Shown here piece by piece: positions 16,343 to 26,430 of a DNA stretch of 64,000 nt (its first letter is position 1; each line of letters begins with the position of its first letter). Below the pieces are notes generated by a model. It had not been told where the DNA came from. It saw only the letters and a list, made by a program, of their open reading frames with translations, and ran no database searches. Source of the DNA: Candidatus Bipolaricaulota bacterium (GTDB taxonomy: Bacteria; Bipolaricaulota; Bipolaricaulia; RBG-16-55-9; DRXL01); the NCBI GenBank assembly GCA_025061735.1, contig JANXAU010000040.1, forward strand, positions 1 through 64,000, in the 5' to 3' direction. The position numbers were made by a program, and so were the translations under genes.

Positions 16343-16777
16343 TTAGATTCTTTCTAGTGTTTGCAGCACCTCGCGGCTGTGGCCGTTGGGCGAAACTTTG
16401 GGAAAGACGCGCACGATCACGCCGTCTTTGATGATGAACGTCACTCGCTGCGCAAATCCCATGAAGTTCAAGACGTCGTAGGCGCGAGAGATTTTTTTCT
16501 CTGGGTCGGCCAAGAGCGTAAAGTTCAGCCCGTACTTCTTGGCGAATCTCTGATGCGACTCTGCGTCGTCGGTGCTCACGCCGTAGACCTTCACGCCGCG
16601 TCGCTCGAACTCGCCTAGATCGTCTCGGAAGGCGCAGGCTTCGGCTGTGCAGCCGGGGGTATCGTCCTTGGGGTAGAAGTAGAGCACGGTTGTGCCGCGA
16701 AAATCTAGCGTCACGCGATTGCCGTTCTGATCTACTGTTTCGATCTTCGGAGCGGGAGTCCCTTCGGTCAGCGCCAT
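16343..16777 (-). CDS. bcp: Thiol peroxidase of the Bcp/PrxQ family
   Basis: This 144-residue peroxiredoxin reduces hydroperoxides in the cytoplasm with thioredoxin. The peroxidatic cysteine lies in TPGCTAEACAFRDD, and the second cysteine five residues later is the resolving one of the atypical two-Cys type. The ATG at 16777 was chosen over an in-frame start at 16819 because AAGGAGG stands 6 bases before it. Confidence 0.94.
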   Translation of the reverse strand: MALTEGTPAPKIETVDQNGNRVTLDFRGTTVLYFYPKDDTPGCTAEACAFRDDLGEFERRGVKVYGVSTDDAESHQRFAKKYGLNFTLLADPEKKISRAYDVLNFMGFAQRVTFIIKDGVIVRVFPKVSPNGHSREVLQTLERI

Positions 16778-16926
16778 CGGTGCCTCCTTCTGCGTGGGCG
16801 TAAGCAACCCTAAGCGCACGCTGAGTTCACTTTATCAATTCTAGACGGCTGTTGTCAAGATCGTGACGGATTCTAGGGATTCTCTGCTAAGCGCGAGGCA
16901 CTTGACTTCGTGCGTTAAAATATTAG

Positions 16927-17115
16927 GAGCTAGGGCTTCAAGAGGGTCAGTTTGTCGAGGTTATACGCAAAGATGGTGGTATCTTCTATAGACCCAAGAG
17001 ACTGGTTGACTCAGACATTGAAGAAGCATTGCGCGACATCGAGGAAGGAAGGGTTATTGGTCCCTTCAAAACCGCCAAAGCCGCTCTCAAAGCGTTAAAA
17101 ACAACGAAGCTATGA
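16927..17115 (+). pseudogene. AbrB-type antitoxin remnant, N-terminally truncated
   Basis: The frame reads 62 residues, from LGLQEGQFVEVIRKDGG through PKRLVDSDIEEALRDIEEG, ending at a TGA. This is the C-terminal half of a SpoVT/AbrB swapped-hairpin antitoxin. The expected first 15-20 residues are missing: an in-frame TAG at 16924 immediately precedes and there is no start codon at the right place. Its stop overlaps the ATG of the toxin fragment, as in intact toxin-antitoxin operons. Confidence 0.65.
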
Positions 17116-17246
17116 GAGTGGTTTTCACCAAGAAGTTCATTCGTCAATACCAGCAAGCTCCCCAACAGCGTCAGAAACAGTTCGATAAACAGCTAGGCTT
17201 TTTGCTTCAGGATATTCGCCACCCATCATTACAAGCTATCTCTTAA
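17112..17246 (+). pseudogene. RelE/ParE-type toxin remnant, C-terminally truncated
   Basis: The 44-codon frame starts MRVVFTKKFIRQYQQAP and runs to DIRHPSLQA, the first half of a RelE/ParE-superfamily toxin, where members have about 85-95 residues. It then stops at TAA, so the catalytic C-terminal strands are lost. Together with the antitoxin fragment it marks a decayed toxin-antitoxin locus. The rest of the 16.8-17.39 kb gap, outside these fragments and the next promoter, shows nothing I recognise. Confidence 0.65.
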
Positions 17247-17348
17247 GCATCAAACCCCATCCAAAGTGAGAAAGTTATCTCGGAAACGTAAAACTCTTGC
17301 ATCTGTCGCATAGTGACTCCCCGCCTTCGATTCAGTATCTTACAAATC

Positions 17349-17378
17349 TTGGCACACCCGCCAGCCAGCGGGTAGAAT
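17349..17378 (+). promoter_or_regulatory. Promoter of the aldehyde dehydrogenase gene
   Basis: TTGGCA at 17349-17354 and TAGAAT at 17373-17378 are 18 bases apart. The -10 ends 8 bases before the ATG at 17387 and no ribosome site is seen, so the mRNA is probably leaderless. Confidence 0.55.
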
Positions 17379-17386
17379 AACAAGTC

Positions 17387-18886
17387 ATGGAACTCACGAC
17401 GAGCACTCTAGAAGTCTTCAACCCCGCTACAGGAGCGAAGATCGCCGAGGTGCCCATCACCCCGCCCGCCGCGGTCGGCCCCGCCGTCGCCCGCGCCCGC
17501 CACGCCTTCTCCACCTGGCGCGAACTCAGCTTCGCTCATCGGGCACGCTATCTCTACGCCGCCCGCGATTGGATCGTAGATCACCAAGACGAGATCATCG
17601 AGACGATCTGCTCCGAAACGGGCAAACCCCGCACCGAAGCCCTCATCGCCGAAGTCTTCTACTGCTGTGATCTGCTCAGCTACTACGCCAAAAACTCCGA
17701 ACGCTACCTCAAAGACGAAGTGCGCTCCCCTCACTTGCTCAAGAACAAGCGCGTCTTTGTCGTCTATAAACCCTTGGGCGTCGTCGGCGTCATCTCCCCC
17801 TGGAACTATCCGTTCACGCTGGCGATGGGCGATGTCGTCCCCGCGCTCATGGCCGGAAATACCGTGATCCTAAAGCCCTCAGAGTACACGCCGTTGACAG
17901 GACTGCTCGTCGAGCGTCTCTTTCGTGAAGTGGGGCTTCCCCCCAACGTCTTGCAGACGCTCTGCGGCTACGGCGACACCGGCGCGGCGTTGGTAGACCA
18001 CTGCGACGGGATCGCCTTCACGGGATCGGTCGCAACGGGCAAAAAAGTCGCCGAGCGCGCTGCGCAACGGCTGATTCCCGTCTTGCTGGAACTGGGCGGC
18101 AAAGACCCGATGATCGTGCTCCGGGACGCCGATCTCGAACGAGCGGCCAACGCTTGCGTGTGGGGCGCGCTGAGCAACGCCGGACAGATCTGTATGTCTG
18201 TCGAGCGCGTCTATGTCGAAGCGCCGATTTATGACGAGTTCGTGAGAAGAGTCGTCGAAAAAGTCAAATCGCTGCGCCAGGGAACCGAGAAGCAGTTTGG
18301 GGAGATTGACATCGGGCCGCTGACGATGCCCAAACAGTTAGAAACCGTCGAGCGACACCTCCGTGATGCCGTCGAGAAGGGCGCTCAAATCTTGGTTGGA
18401 GGCAAGCGCAAAGAGGGGCTGTTCTTCGAGCCGACCGTGCTCGTGAACGTGGATCACTCGATGCAGATCATGCGCGAAGAGACCTTCGGCCCCGTCATTC
18501 CCATCATGAAAGTGAACTCTGCCGAGGAGGCCCTGATGCTCGCCAACGATTCGCGGTATGGGCTATCGGCCAGCGTTTTTACCCGGAACAAAGAGCTGGG
18601 GGCGCAGTTGGCACGACAGTTGGAGACGGGCAACGTCTGTGTGAATGACTGTATTGCGAACTTCGCGGTCTTAGAAGCCCCCTACGGCGGCGTTAAGGAG
18701 AGCGGGCTGGGGCGGCGTCACGGGGAGTGGGGGTTGAGACAGTTTACATCGCCACAGACGGTTGTCGTGGATCGCTTCGGGCTGAAGCGCGAGCCGTTTT
18801 GGTACCCGTATAACGAGCGCGTTGCGCACTGGATCTCTCGTGCCTTAAGATGGCTCTATCGTCGCGGATGGAGGAGAAGAGACTAA
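17387..18886 (+). CDS. NAD(P)-dependent aldehyde dehydrogenase
   Basis: This 499-residue enzyme has the family motifs SPWNYPFTLAMGD, KPSEYTPLTG, catalytic Glu in LLELGGKDP and nucleophilic Cys in NAGQICMSVERV. It oxidises aldehydes to acids. The substrate is not readable; similarity is closest in style to succinate-semialdehyde and fatty-aldehyde type enzymes. The C terminus is a basic, aromatic extension (WISRALRWLYRRGWRRRD) that could associate with the membrane. The next gene starts 4 bases after its stop. Confidence 0.88.
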   Translation: MELTTSTLEVFNPATGAKIAEVPITPPAAVGPAVARARHAFSTWRELSFAHRARYLYAARDWIVDHQDEIIETICSETGKPRTEALIAEVFYCCDLLSYYAKNSERYLKDEVRSPHLLKNKRVFVVYKPLGVVGVISPWNYPFTLAMGDVVPALMAGNTVILKPSEYTPLTGLLVERLFREVGLPPNVLQTLCGYGDTGAALVDHCDGIAFTGSVATGKKVAERAAQRLIPVLLELGGKDPMIVLRDADLERAANACVWGALSNAGQICMSVERVYVEAPIYDEFVRRVVEKVKSLRQGTEKQFGEIDIGPLTMPKQLETVERHLRDAVEKGAQILVGGKRKEGLFFEPTVLVNVDHSMQIMREETFGPVIPIMKVNSAEEALMLANDSRYGLSASVFTRNKELGAQLARQLETGNVCVNDCIANFAVLEAPYGGVKESGLGRRHGEWGLRQFTSPQTVVVDRFGLKREPFWYPYNERVAHWISRALRWLYRRGWRRRD

Positions 18887-18890
18887 GTCT

Positions 18891-20114
18891 ATGAGTGCCA
18901 AACATCAAGAGAGCAAAAGAGAGAAGAGAAATCTCAGGAGATGGGGATGGCTTGGAGCGGGGGTTATCATCGTCGTTGTTCTTGGCATAGCCGGGGCCTT
19001 CTGGGCGACGCAGCAGATAGGGGAGCGCCGTGTGACGGTCTGTCGCGTGGGGTGTGATTTCGCTAAGATCAGTGAAGCGATTGCGGCTCTGCCGCCTCAC
19101 GGCACGATCGTGCTGCGTCCCGGCGTCTATGCCGAATCTGTGCTCATAGAAAAAGCGCTCTCGTTGCTGGGCGACGAGAAGACGACCATCGAGGGCGAGA
19201 TCACCGTGCGCAACGCCCAAAACGTGACGCTCGCGCAGATCACGCTCAAGGGGGCACTGCGCATCCAAGCGAGCAAATCTGTTCGCGTAGAGCGCGTAGG
19301 GGTCCTCGAGAGCGCGGGCGACGGGGTCACCATCAGCCACAGCACCGATGTCTCTCTCTCCGAGAGCACGGTGACGGGGCATCAAGGCGATGGCGTCGCG
19401 GTCGTCTCGTTCTCGCAGGTCGAGCTGCGCCAGAACGCGATCGGCAACAACGGCGGATGCGGGATTCGCAGCGATGACGGGTCGCGCGTGACCGGGGAGG
19501 GCAATCGCAGCGGCGGCGCGCTCGTGCCTCAAGATTTCAAGACGATTCAAGAGGCGATCAACGCGTGGCGATCCGAGTGGGGGCCAAACGTCGGGGGGAA
19601 TCTCTGTGGCCCTCGGTTGGCTCCGGCGCTGTTGACGGGCACGGGCGAGATCTTCGTCGGGCCGGGGATCTATCGCGAGCGCCTCACGATTCGCGATAAG
19701 ACGATCTATCTGCGCGGCGCGGGGATAGACGAGACGATTCTGGACGGCAGCGGCTTCGCCGACGCCGATGGGATCACGCTGCGCGGCAAGGCCCAGCTCA
19801 CTTTAGAAAGCTTCACCGTGCGCAACTTCGGCGACGACGGCCTCGATGCCGAGGGCGAGATCGAGCTGGCGATACTCAAGAGCGCCTTCATCGCCAACAA
19901 GAGCACGGGTCTAGAGATCGCGCACAACAAGGTTCGGCTCCGGCTGAAGCAGAGCATCGTGCGCGACAATGGCAATTACGGACTATGGGTACTGGGCGTA
20001 GAGAACCTCGTCGAGTGCAGCGGGAACACGATCTCTAACAACGGGACGAACTACGGCGGGCTGCGCCCCGACGTAGCGACATCTGTAGAGAGCAAATGCC
20101 AAGGAGAGCTATGA
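18891..20114 (+). CDS. Membrane-anchored right-handed beta-helix protein
   Basis: This 407-residue protein has a basic N terminus and one membrane segment (about 22-45). The rest is extracytoplasmic, with two similar halves each containing a pectate-lyase-like beta-helix (I...N...V.L...T repeats; both open with a YxxISEAIxAL- or [11 protein letters not shown]-type strand and continue with PGVYAE or PGIYRE). NosD and carbohydrate-binding proteins share this fold. No catalytic site is recognisable. It overlaps the methyltransferase gene by 4 bases. Confidence 0.75.
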   Translation: MSAKHQESKREKRNLRRWGWLGAGVIIVVVLGIAGAFWATQQIGERRVTVCRVGCDFAKISEAIAALPPHGTIVLRPGVYAESVLIEKALSLLGDEKTTIEGEITVRNAQNVTLAQITLKGALRIQASKSVRVERVGVLESAGDGVTISHSTDVSLSESTVTGHQGDGVAVVSFSQVELRQNAIGNNGGCGIRSDDGSRVTGEGNRSGGALVPQDFKTIQEAINAWRSEWGPNVGGNLCGPRLAPALLTGTGEIFVGPGIYRERLTIRDKTIYLRGAGIDETILDGSGFADADGITLRGKAQLTLESFTVRNFGDDGLDAEGEIELAILKSAFIANKSTGLEIAHNKVRLRLKQSIVRDNGNYGLWVLGVENLVECSGNTISNNGTNYGGLRPDVATSVESKCQGEL

Positions 20115-20815
20115 GCTTTTGGCAGCGCATCCGTCGGCGCATGGCGCTCTACAAGCCCAAGCGCTTCAAAGATCACTATCACTACGCAGCGTTCTTCGAC
20201 GCGCGCAGCGTCGTCTTGGCCGGCGACGACATGGCCGTCTTGGAGTACCCCGACGAGGAGACCCAACAGAAGATCTTCCGGCACGCGGTGGAGAAGTTCG
20301 ATCTCACAGACAGAAAGATCTTGGACGTCGGGTGTGGGTTGGGGTATCTTAAAAAGTATCTCGACGCCCAAGAGATACGCTATCGTTCGTATTTGGGGGT
20401 AGACTTGAGCGCGAAGATGGTGGCTGGGGCGCGGCAGCGCTTTGGGGAGCATTTTGAGCAGCGCGACGTGCTAGAAAAGCCCTTCGCCGAGAACGAATTT
20501 GACGTTGTCTTCTTGCTGAGCGTCTTGGGCTATCCCATTGGGGACAGCCCTTTTGGGTATATGAGCACGCTGTTAAAAGCGTTATATAGAATTTGTGGGG
20601 AGGGACTGGTCTTCACGCATCTGGCGCCGGGGCGTCGGAACGAGCCGTCGGATTTCACGGTCGTCCCCGAAGCGATGGCCCAATGGTGTCGGGAGTATCT
20701 CTCGCCCGAGGTCGTTCTGGACGACACTCTAGGGCTGGTGACGTATGTCGTGGCCGTGCGCAAACCGTTAAAGTCTCCGGGCAAGCCCTTGCAGGGCGAA
20801 GGGCCGACAAGCTAG
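20111..20815 (+). CDS. Class I SAM-dependent methyltransferase
   Basis: This 234-residue protein has SAM motif [15 protein letters not shown], an acidic LGVDLS loop, and motif [13 protein letters not shown]. The substrate is unknown. The start ATG at 20111 was chosen because it overlaps the previous stop as ATGA; an upstream in-frame start is possible. The C terminus is short and Pro/Lys-rich. Confidence 0.78.
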   Translation: MSFWQRIRRRMALYKPKRFKDHYHYAAFFDARSVVLAGDDMAVLEYPDEETQQKIFRHAVEKFDLTDRKILDVGCGLGYLKKYLDAQEIRYRSYLGVDLSAKMVAGARQRFGEHFEQRDVLEKPFAENEFDVVFLLSVLGYPIGDSPFGYMSTLLKALYRICGEGLVFTHLAPGRRNEPSDFTVVPEAMAQWCREYLSPEVVLDDTLGLVTYVVAVRKPLKSPGKPLQGEGPTS

Positions 20816-20828
20816 GATAAAGATCGCT

Positions 20829-21245
20829 ATGATCTCGTGGATCGCGGAAGCCACCAAGCGGGTACTCTTGCCCGAATTGCAGAAGATGAGTGCTCAGCTA
20901 GCTGAGCTATCTCAGCGCGTGGGCGATCTCAACGATCACGTGGTGAGGCTCGATCAGCGCATTGACCAGACCAACCAGCGCGTGGACGAGCTGCGCAGCG
21001 ACCTCATCGGCCGCATCGATCAGACCAATGTGCGCATGGATGCGCTACGGCGAGAACTGCTCGAGCTGATCACCAGCACGCGCGCTGAGCTGACCCATCG
21101 TCAAGACGCCCTCAGCGCCCGCATTGACGAGATCGTATTGGTGCTGAATAAGTTTCATGATGCGCTGGTGCGGCGCGAGGACTATGAGCGGTTACGCGAA
21201 CAAGTGCACGAACTGGAGAAGAAAGTCGCAGCGTTGATGCGCTAG
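20829..21245 (+). CDS. Small coiled-coil protein
   Basis: This 138-residue protein is almost entirely heptad-patterned. It has a repeated motif like [18 protein letters not shown], then [16 protein letters not shown], resembling DUF1640/apolipoprotein-like coiled coils. No enzyme motif or signal peptide is present. It sits 13 bases after the methyltransferase gene and just before aspS. The function is unknown. Confidence 0.65.
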   Translation: MISWIAEATKRVLLPELQKMSAQLAELSQRVGDLNDHVVRLDQRIDQTNQRVDELRSDLIGRIDQTNVRMDALRRELLELITSTRAELTHRQDALSARIDEIVLVLNKFHDALVRREDYERLREQVHELEKKVAALMR

Positions 21246-21279
21246 ACCAGAGATTTCTTCATCGAGGAGAGAGAAGACG

Positions 21280-23043
21280 ATGGAACGCACAGCAGAATGC
21301 GGCAAGCTCACCAAGAACGACGTTGGTAGAAAAGTCTCATTGATGGGCTGGGTGCATCGGCGGCGCGATCTCGGCGGGCTTATTTTTATTGACATGCGCG
21401 ACCGTTCGGGACTGGTGCAACTGATCTTCCATCCCGACCAGAAGGCCTACGCGCTGGCCCGCGAGCTAAATCGCGAAGACGTGATCTACGCCCACGGCAC
21501 GGTGCTCGCCCGAACGCCCGAAAATATCAATCCCAAGCTGCCCACCGGCGAGATCGAGGTCCGGGTCGAGTCGCTAGAGATCCTGAACAGATCGAAGACC
21601 CCGCCGTTTGCTATTGATGTCGTAGATCCCGCTCAAGAAGCTCAAGAATTGGTACGTTTGGAGTATCGCTATCTGGACTTGCGACGCCCCGAACTCCAAA
21701 AGAACTTCGCCCTGCGCCATCGAGTTTTTTTAGACATCAGAAATTTCTTGAGCGAGCGCGGCTTCTACGAGATCGAGACGCCGATGCTCACGAAATCCAC
21801 CCCCGAAGGCGCACGAGACTATCTCGTCCCCAGTCGAACATTTCCGGGGAAGTTCTTCGCGCTCCCCCAGTCGCCTCAGCTCTTTAAGCAATTGTTGATG
21901 GTCGCTGGATTTGAAAAGTACTTTCAGATCGCGCGTTGCTTCCGCGATGAAGATCTGCGCGCCGATCGTCAGCCCGAATTCACCCAGTTAGACCTGGAGA
22001 TGAGCTTTGTCTTCGACGAGCGCCCCATCTTAGAGCTGATCGAAGAGCTTGTTTGCTTTCTGTTTGAGAGGCATCTTGGCGTGCGCGTGGCGCGCCCCTT
22101 CCCGCGCTTGAGCTACGCCGAGGCGCTGGAGCGCTACGGCTCCGACAAGCCCGACCTGCGCTTTGGTCTAGAGATCATAGATCTCTCGCAAGCTCTTTCG
22201 GGTATAGAATTTCGCATCTTCGCCGAGACGCTTGGGAGCGGGGGAGTCGTGAAAGGGCTGGTCCTGCCCGGCGGCGCGAAGTACTCGCGCAGCCAGCTCA
22301 ACGAGCTAGAAAAGCACGCCCAAGCGCTCGGAGCCAAGGGACTGCTCTGGATGAAGCTCACCGACGGCGGCCCAGACTCCCCCATCGCAAAGTTCCTCAC
22401 GCCGGAGCTGCTCGCTCGTGTTCAGAAGACTTCAGGAGCGCAATTGGGAGATCTGCTCTTGATGATCGCGGGGGAACGCAAGCTCACGAACACGGTCTTG
22501 GGCGCGCTGCGCCTGGAGCTGGCGCGGCGAGAGAAGCTCATCGCTGCTAATCAATGGAAATTCTGTTGGGTTCTAGATTTTCCGCTCTTCCAGTGGGACG
22601 ACGAAGAACAGAGACTCGTGAGCGAGCATCATCCGTTTACGTCGCCGAAGGCTTCGGATTTGGCGCTTCTGGAGCGCGAGCCGCTCAAAGTGCGCGCCAA
22701 CGCCTACGATCTGGTGCTCAACGGCGTGGAGATCGGCGGGGGGAGCGTTCGTATCCATCAGATGGAGCTGCAGCAAAAGATCTTTGATCTGTTGGGCCTA
22801 AGCCGCGACGAAGCCCAGGCGAAGTTCGGGTTCTTCTTGCGGGCGTTGGAGTACGGCGCGCCGCCGCACGGCGGGATTGCGTTGGGGTTGGATCGCATCG
22901 TGATGCTCATGGCCGGAGCAGAATCCATCCGAGATGTGATCGCCTTCCCCAAGACGAACACGGCCTACTGCCCGCTCACCGGCGCGCCGGTCGAAGCGAG
23001 CGAGAAGCAGTTGCGCGAGTTGAGCATCGCTGTGAAAGTTTGA
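21280..23043 (+). CDS. aspS: Aspartyl-tRNA synthetase
   Basis: This 587-residue class II synthetase has the N-terminal OB anticodon-binding domain, motif 2 in [16 protein letters not shown], the bacterial GAD insertion in the middle and motif 3 [12 protein letters not shown] near the C terminus. Residue 31 in HRRRDLGG is Leu, as in discriminating AspRS such as E. coli; nondiscriminating Pseudomonas AspRS has His there. By that residue it would charge only tRNA-Asp. A GAGGAG ribosome site precedes the ATG. Confidence 0.96.
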   Translation: MERTAECGKLTKNDVGRKVSLMGWVHRRRDLGGLIFIDMRDRSGLVQLIFHPDQKAYALARELNREDVIYAHGTVLARTPENINPKLPTGEIEVRVESLEILNRSKTPPFAIDVVDPAQEAQELVRLEYRYLDLRRPELQKNFALRHRVFLDIRNFLSERGFYEIETPMLTKSTPEGARDYLVPSRTFPGKFFALPQSPQLFKQLLMVAGFEKYFQIARCFRDEDLRADRQPEFTQLDLEMSFVFDERPILELIEELVCFLFERHLGVRVARPFPRLSYAEALERYGSDKPDLRFGLEIIDLSQALSGIEFRIFAETLGSGGVVKGLVLPGGAKYSRSQLNELEKHAQALGAKGLLWMKLTDGGPDSPIAKFLTPELLARVQKTSGAQLGDLLLMIAGERKLTNTVLGALRLELARREKLIAANQWKFCWVLDFPLFQWDDEEQRLVSEHHPFTSPKASDLALLEREPLKVRANAYDLVLNGVEIGGGSVRIHQMELQQKIFDLLGLSRDEAQAKFGFFLRALEYGAPPHGGIALGLDRIVMLMAGAESIRDVIAFPKTNTAYCPLTGAPVEASEKQLRELSIAVKV

Positions 23044-23047
23044 GCTT

Positions 23048-23926
23048 ATGCGCAAGCGTTGGTGGGTCCCGTTGGCAGCCCTTGGGGCGCTCATCGTGCT
23101 GGCCGCTGGGCTTTCTCAAGTCTCGTTTGTGGGAACGCGCTACGAGCTGCCTTCAGAGACCTCTCCCCCTCCGGAGATCCCTCCCTCCCCAGAAGCACTG
23201 CCGCCGTCTCCCACCGATCCCCCGTGGTGGACCGATCTGGTCTTGATCGCCTCCGGAACGCTGCTGCTTGCTTCTGTCATCTTTCTCATTCTCAATCCCA
23301 AAGACCTCAAAGAAGTCATCCGGCGTGCGGCCGCGCTCTCGCTCTGGGTCGTTGCGCTCTACTTTATCATCCTCAGGCTTCGGGAGACAACGCCCGTCGA
23401 GACCTCCACGGAGCCGTCTCGCGAGAGTCTAGCCCCTCCCCCAGGCCCTGTAGAGACCTTGCCCTCCTTCGAGCAGTTTCAAATCCCTCCCTGGGCTACG
23501 TTCTTCTTGGTGCTCGCAGCTTTGGCCATCATCGCTCTGCTGGCTTATCTGCTAGTGCGTCTAGGGAGACGGCGTGCTCCAGAGCCTCTCTCGCTGGGGG
23601 AGGAGCTGGCGGCGATCAGCCAGCGCACGGCTGAGGAGCTGCGCGCGGGCGCCTCGCTCCACGAGACGATCCTGCGCTGCTACCGCGAGATGTGTGATCT
23701 GCTGAGCGAGCGCACTCAAATCGCCTTGGGACGGGCCATGACCGCGCGCGAGTTCGAACGCGCGCTAGCGACCGTAGGCATCCATGAAGCCCATATCGAG
23801 CGCCTGAGCCGGCTCTTCGAGTGGGCACGCTACAGCAATCAAAAGCCCTCTCCCGCCCACGAACAAGAAGCGATCTCCGCTCTAGAAGCGATCGCTCAGC
23901 GCTACGGCACCGCGTCTCTATCATGA
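23048..23926 (+). CDS. DUF4129-domain membrane protein
   Basis: This 292-residue protein has about four membrane segments (near 8-28, 66-88, 95-110 and 158-182) and Pro-rich loops. A C-terminal cytoplasmic DUF4129 domain reads TILRCYREMCDLL, TAREFERAL and LSRLFEWARYSNQ. DUF4129 is often the C-terminal part of TgpA transglutaminases or a stand-alone partner in MoxR-DUF58 clusters. Here it overlaps the next gene by 4 bases and a MoxR ATPase follows. Confidence 0.82.
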   Translation: MRKRWWVPLAALGALIVLAAGLSQVSFVGTRYELPSETSPPPEIPPSPEALPPSPTDPPWWTDLVLIASGTLLLASVIFLILNPKDLKEVIRRAAALSLWVVALYFIILRLRETTPVETSTEPSRESLAPPPGPVETLPSFEQFQIPPWATFFLVLAALAIIALLAYLLVRLGRRRAPEPLSLGEELAAISQRTAEELRAGASLHETILRCYREMCDLLSERTQIALGRAMTAREFERALATVGIHEAHIERLSRLFEWARYSNQKPSPAHEQEAISALEAIAQRYGTASLS

Positions 23927-24525
23927 TGAAAGACAGACAACGCAAGATCCTTGTCTTGGCCATAGCCCTCTTCGTGGGAGCGCTCTTCCTCACGCTGCTC
24001 TACGGAGACCTGCTACGGGAGCATCTCCTGCGCCCGGTGCTCTATCGGCTCTGGCTCTTCTGGTTGCAGCTTCACGGGCTGCCCTTCGACCCCATCTGGA
24101 CGATCTTCATTGGGCTGGCGGCCTTGGCCGTCTATCTGGGGATCGTAGATCTTCTCTTACAATCGGACTCGTCCCGAACGCGCCCCCAGAAGCCCCTCTC
24201 TACAGGCCCCGTGCTCGCGCTGGTCCGCCAGATCAAACTGAGTGCTCACGGCGAGCTGGCCCGCTGGAATTTCTCTCACCATCTGAGCAATCTCGTCATC
24301 GCGTGGATCGCGCTGCACGACAACATCCCCGAAAGCGAAGCGCGACGACGGTTTACTTCTCTACCCGCTTTCGCGCGCTGGCGCGAGCTGCTCATGCTCA
24401 ACTTCCCCAACCCCAATAGCCGCTCCCTCCGACGCCTGTCGAACAGAGAATTTCTGCACGAATTGGATCGCGTGCTCACGGAACTGGAGGACTACGCCCG
24501 CTATGGTCGTCGCGGAACGCGCTAA
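23923..24525 (+). CDS. Membrane protein of the MoxR cluster, unknown family
   Basis: This 200-residue protein has two membrane segments (about 8-28 and 55-75) followed by a soluble domain rich in Arg, Leu and Trp. I do not recognise the family. The ATG at 23923 overlaps the DUF4129 stop as ATGA, and its own 3' end overlaps the MoxR gene by 23 bases. Tight coupling on both sides indicates a role with MoxR and DUF4129. It occupies the position where a DUF58 gene is usual but lacks its von Willebrand-like signature. Confidence 0.65.
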   Translation: MMKDRQRKILVLAIALFVGALFLTLLYGDLLREHLLRPVLYRLWLFWLQLHGLPFDPIWTIFIGLAALAVYLGIVDLLLQSDSSRTRPQKPLSTGPVLALVRQIKLSAHGELARWNFSHHLSNLVIAWIALHDNIPESEARRRFTSLPAFARWRELLMLNFPNPNSRSLRRLSNREFLHELDRVLTELEDYARYGRRGTR

Positions 24526-25441
24526 ACAGATCTTGGATGAAGTCGAACGAGCAGTGATCGGCAAGCGCGCCGTATTAGAACAGATTCTCCTCTCGATCCT
24601 CGCCGGCGGACATATTCTCATCGAAGACCTCCCCGGCCTGGCCAAGACGCTCACCGCCAAGAGCTTTGCCACCGTCTTGGGCCTAGATTTTAAGAGAATT
24701 CAGTTCACGCCCGATCTGCTCCCCGGGGACATCACCGGGACGTATATCTACGACCGCAACACCGGGCGGTTCGAGCTGCGACCGGGGCCGATCTTTTCCA
24801 ATCTCATTCTGGCCGACGAGATCAACCGCGCCTCGCCCAAGACCCAGTCGGCCCTCCTAGAAGCCATGCAAGAGTTCCAAGTCACTCTAGAGGGGCAAAC
24901 CCTACCCTTGCCCCAACCGTTCATCGTCATCGCCACCCAAAACCCCATCGAATTTGAAGGGACGTTCCCCCTTCCCGAAGCCCAACTCGATCGGTTTCTC
25001 GTGCGCGTCTCGCTGGGCTATCCCTCTTTTGACCAAGAGCAAGAGATGCTGCGCCGGCGGCGCGAGCGCGCCCGCGATGAGCCGCAACTGCAAAGAGTGA
25101 TAGACAGCACTGAACTGTTACAGATGCGCCAACACTTAGAGACGATCTTTGTTCATCCCGATCTGGAGCGCTATATGATCGCGCTGGTGCACGCCACGCG
25201 CCAAGACGGGCGCGTCTTGGTGGGAGCCAGCCCGCGAGGGTCGTTAGCGCTATGGAAGCTCTCGCGGGCGCGGGCGGCCCTCGAGGGGCGCGATTACGTC
25301 ATCCCCGATGACGTCAAGGCGGTGGCGCACGTAGCACTCGCTCACCGATTGATCTTGCAACCGGAACTCTGGATGAAAAAGCTCTCCGAGCACGAGATAC
25401 TCTCAGAGATACTGGAGCGCGTGCCGGTCCCCAAAGTCTAA
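24503..25441 (+). CDS. MoxR-family AAA+ ATPase
   Basis: This 312-residue ATPase has Walker [11 protein letters not shown] near residue 42, Walker [25 protein letters not shown], sensor 1 [11 protein letters not shown] and the arginine-finger region LPEAQLDRF. MoxR proteins are chaperone-like ATPases that activate partner proteins, usually through DUF58 or VWA proteins. No VWA or DUF58 gene adjoins; the partners here appear to be the DUF4129 and unknown membrane proteins. Its end overlaps sucD by 4 bases. Confidence 0.92.
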   Translation: MVVAERAKQILDEVERAVIGKRAVLEQILLSILAGGHILIEDLPGLAKTLTAKSFATVLGLDFKRIQFTPDLLPGDITGTYIYDRNTGRFELRPGPIFSNLILADEINRASPKTQSALLEAMQEFQVTLEGQTLPLPQPFIVIATQNPIEFEGTFPLPEAQLDRFLVRVSLGYPSFDQEQEMLRRRRERARDEPQLQRVIDSTELLQMRQHLETIFVHPDLERYMIALVHATRQDGRVLVGASPRGSLALWKLSRARAALEGRDYVIPDDVKAVAHVALAHRLILQPELWMKKLSEHEILSEILERVPVPKV

Positions 25442-26325
25442 ATACGGGTCGCTCGCTGAGAGAGAGCTTTTTTGGTCAGTTCCACGACTTCTCTGGGCGT
25501 GCGCGCGACGGGAATCCCCTTGGATTCGAGCGCCTTGGCTTTGGCGTCGGCCGTGCCCTCGCTCCCGGAGATGATCGCGCCCGCGTGCCCCATGCGCTTC
25601 CCCGGCGGTGCCGAAAAACCCGCAATATACGCGACCACCGGCTTGGTGATCTCTCGCGCGATAAATTCTGCGGCTCGTTCTTCGTCGGTGCCGCCGATCT
25701 CCCCCACCAAAACGATCGCTTTCGTCTGACGGTCTTTCTGAAAGAGCGCTAAGATATCTATAAAGCCGCTGCCCACGATGGGATCGCCACCGATGCCCAC
25801 CACCGTAGATTGTCCAATATTGGCGCGCGAGAGCTGATCGGCGATCTCATAAGTCAGCGTTCCGCTGCGGCTGACGATGCCGACGGGGCCGGGCTTGAAG
25901 ATATGATTGGGCAGAATCCCGATCTTGCACTTGCCCGGCGCGATCAGCCCCGGACAGTTGGGGCCGATCAACCTCACGCCCTTCAGCTTGACAAACTGAT
26001 AGACTTTTAACATGTGATGGACGGGGATGTGCTCGGTGATGCAGACGATCAGCGGGACTTCTGCGTCGGCCGCTTCTAAGATTGCGTCGGCCGCGAATTT
26101 GGCCGGCACGAAGATCACCGTCGCGTCAATCGCGTGATGCTGTTGTGCTTCGCGCACGGTATTATAGACGGGGACGCCGTCGAAGATCGTGCCGCCCTTG
26201 CCAGGGGTGACCCCCGCGACGATCTTCGTCCCGTATTCGAGCATTCTCTTGGTGTGAAAGCCCCCTTCGCTCCCGGTGATCCCCTGCACCAAGACGTTCG
26301 TAGAGCGGTTGATCAGAATACTCAT
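25438..26325 (-). CDS. sucD: Succinyl-CoA ligase alpha subunit
   Basis: This 295-residue protein has the CoA-binding N-terminal domain ([24 protein letters not shown]), [11 protein letters not shown] and the phosphohistidine motif GHAGAIISG. It interconverts succinyl-CoA and succinate with nucleotide synthesis. The ATG at 26325 was chosen because GGAGG precedes it; an in-frame start at 26373 is less likely. The beta subunit gene sucC is not adjacent, which is unusual, so it must lie elsewhere or the protein serves a related acyl-CoA ligase. Confidence 0.92.
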   Translation of the reverse strand: MSILINRSTNVLVQGITGSEGGFHTKRMLEYGTKIVAGVTPGKGGTIFDGVPVYNTVREAQQHHAIDATVIFVPAKFAADAILEAADAEVPLIVCITEHIPVHHMLKVYQFVKLKGVRLIGPNCPGLIAPGKCKIGILPNHIFKPGPVGIVSRSGTLTYEIADQLSRANIGQSTVVGIGGDPIVGSGFIDILALFQKDRQTKAIVLVGEIGGTDEERAAEFIAREITKPVVAYIAGFSAPPGKRMGHAGAIISGSEGTADAKAKALESKGIPVARTPREVVELTKKALSQRATRI

Positions 26326-26361
26326 AAGAAGATGCCTCCGTCGTTCTTTGCGATGCTGTTG

Positions 26362-26390
26362 AGTATAGGGCAAGTGTTATTTAAGTGCAA
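26362..26390 (-). promoter_or_regulatory. Promoter of sucD
   Basis: On the minus strand TTGCAC (26385-26390) and TATACT (26362-26367) are exactly 17 bases apart, leaving a leader of about 30 bases with a good ribosome site. Confidence 0.65.
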
Positions 26391-26430
26391 GAGAGTTGCA
26401 CGAACGCACGTTTCTCGATAGCTTTAGAAG

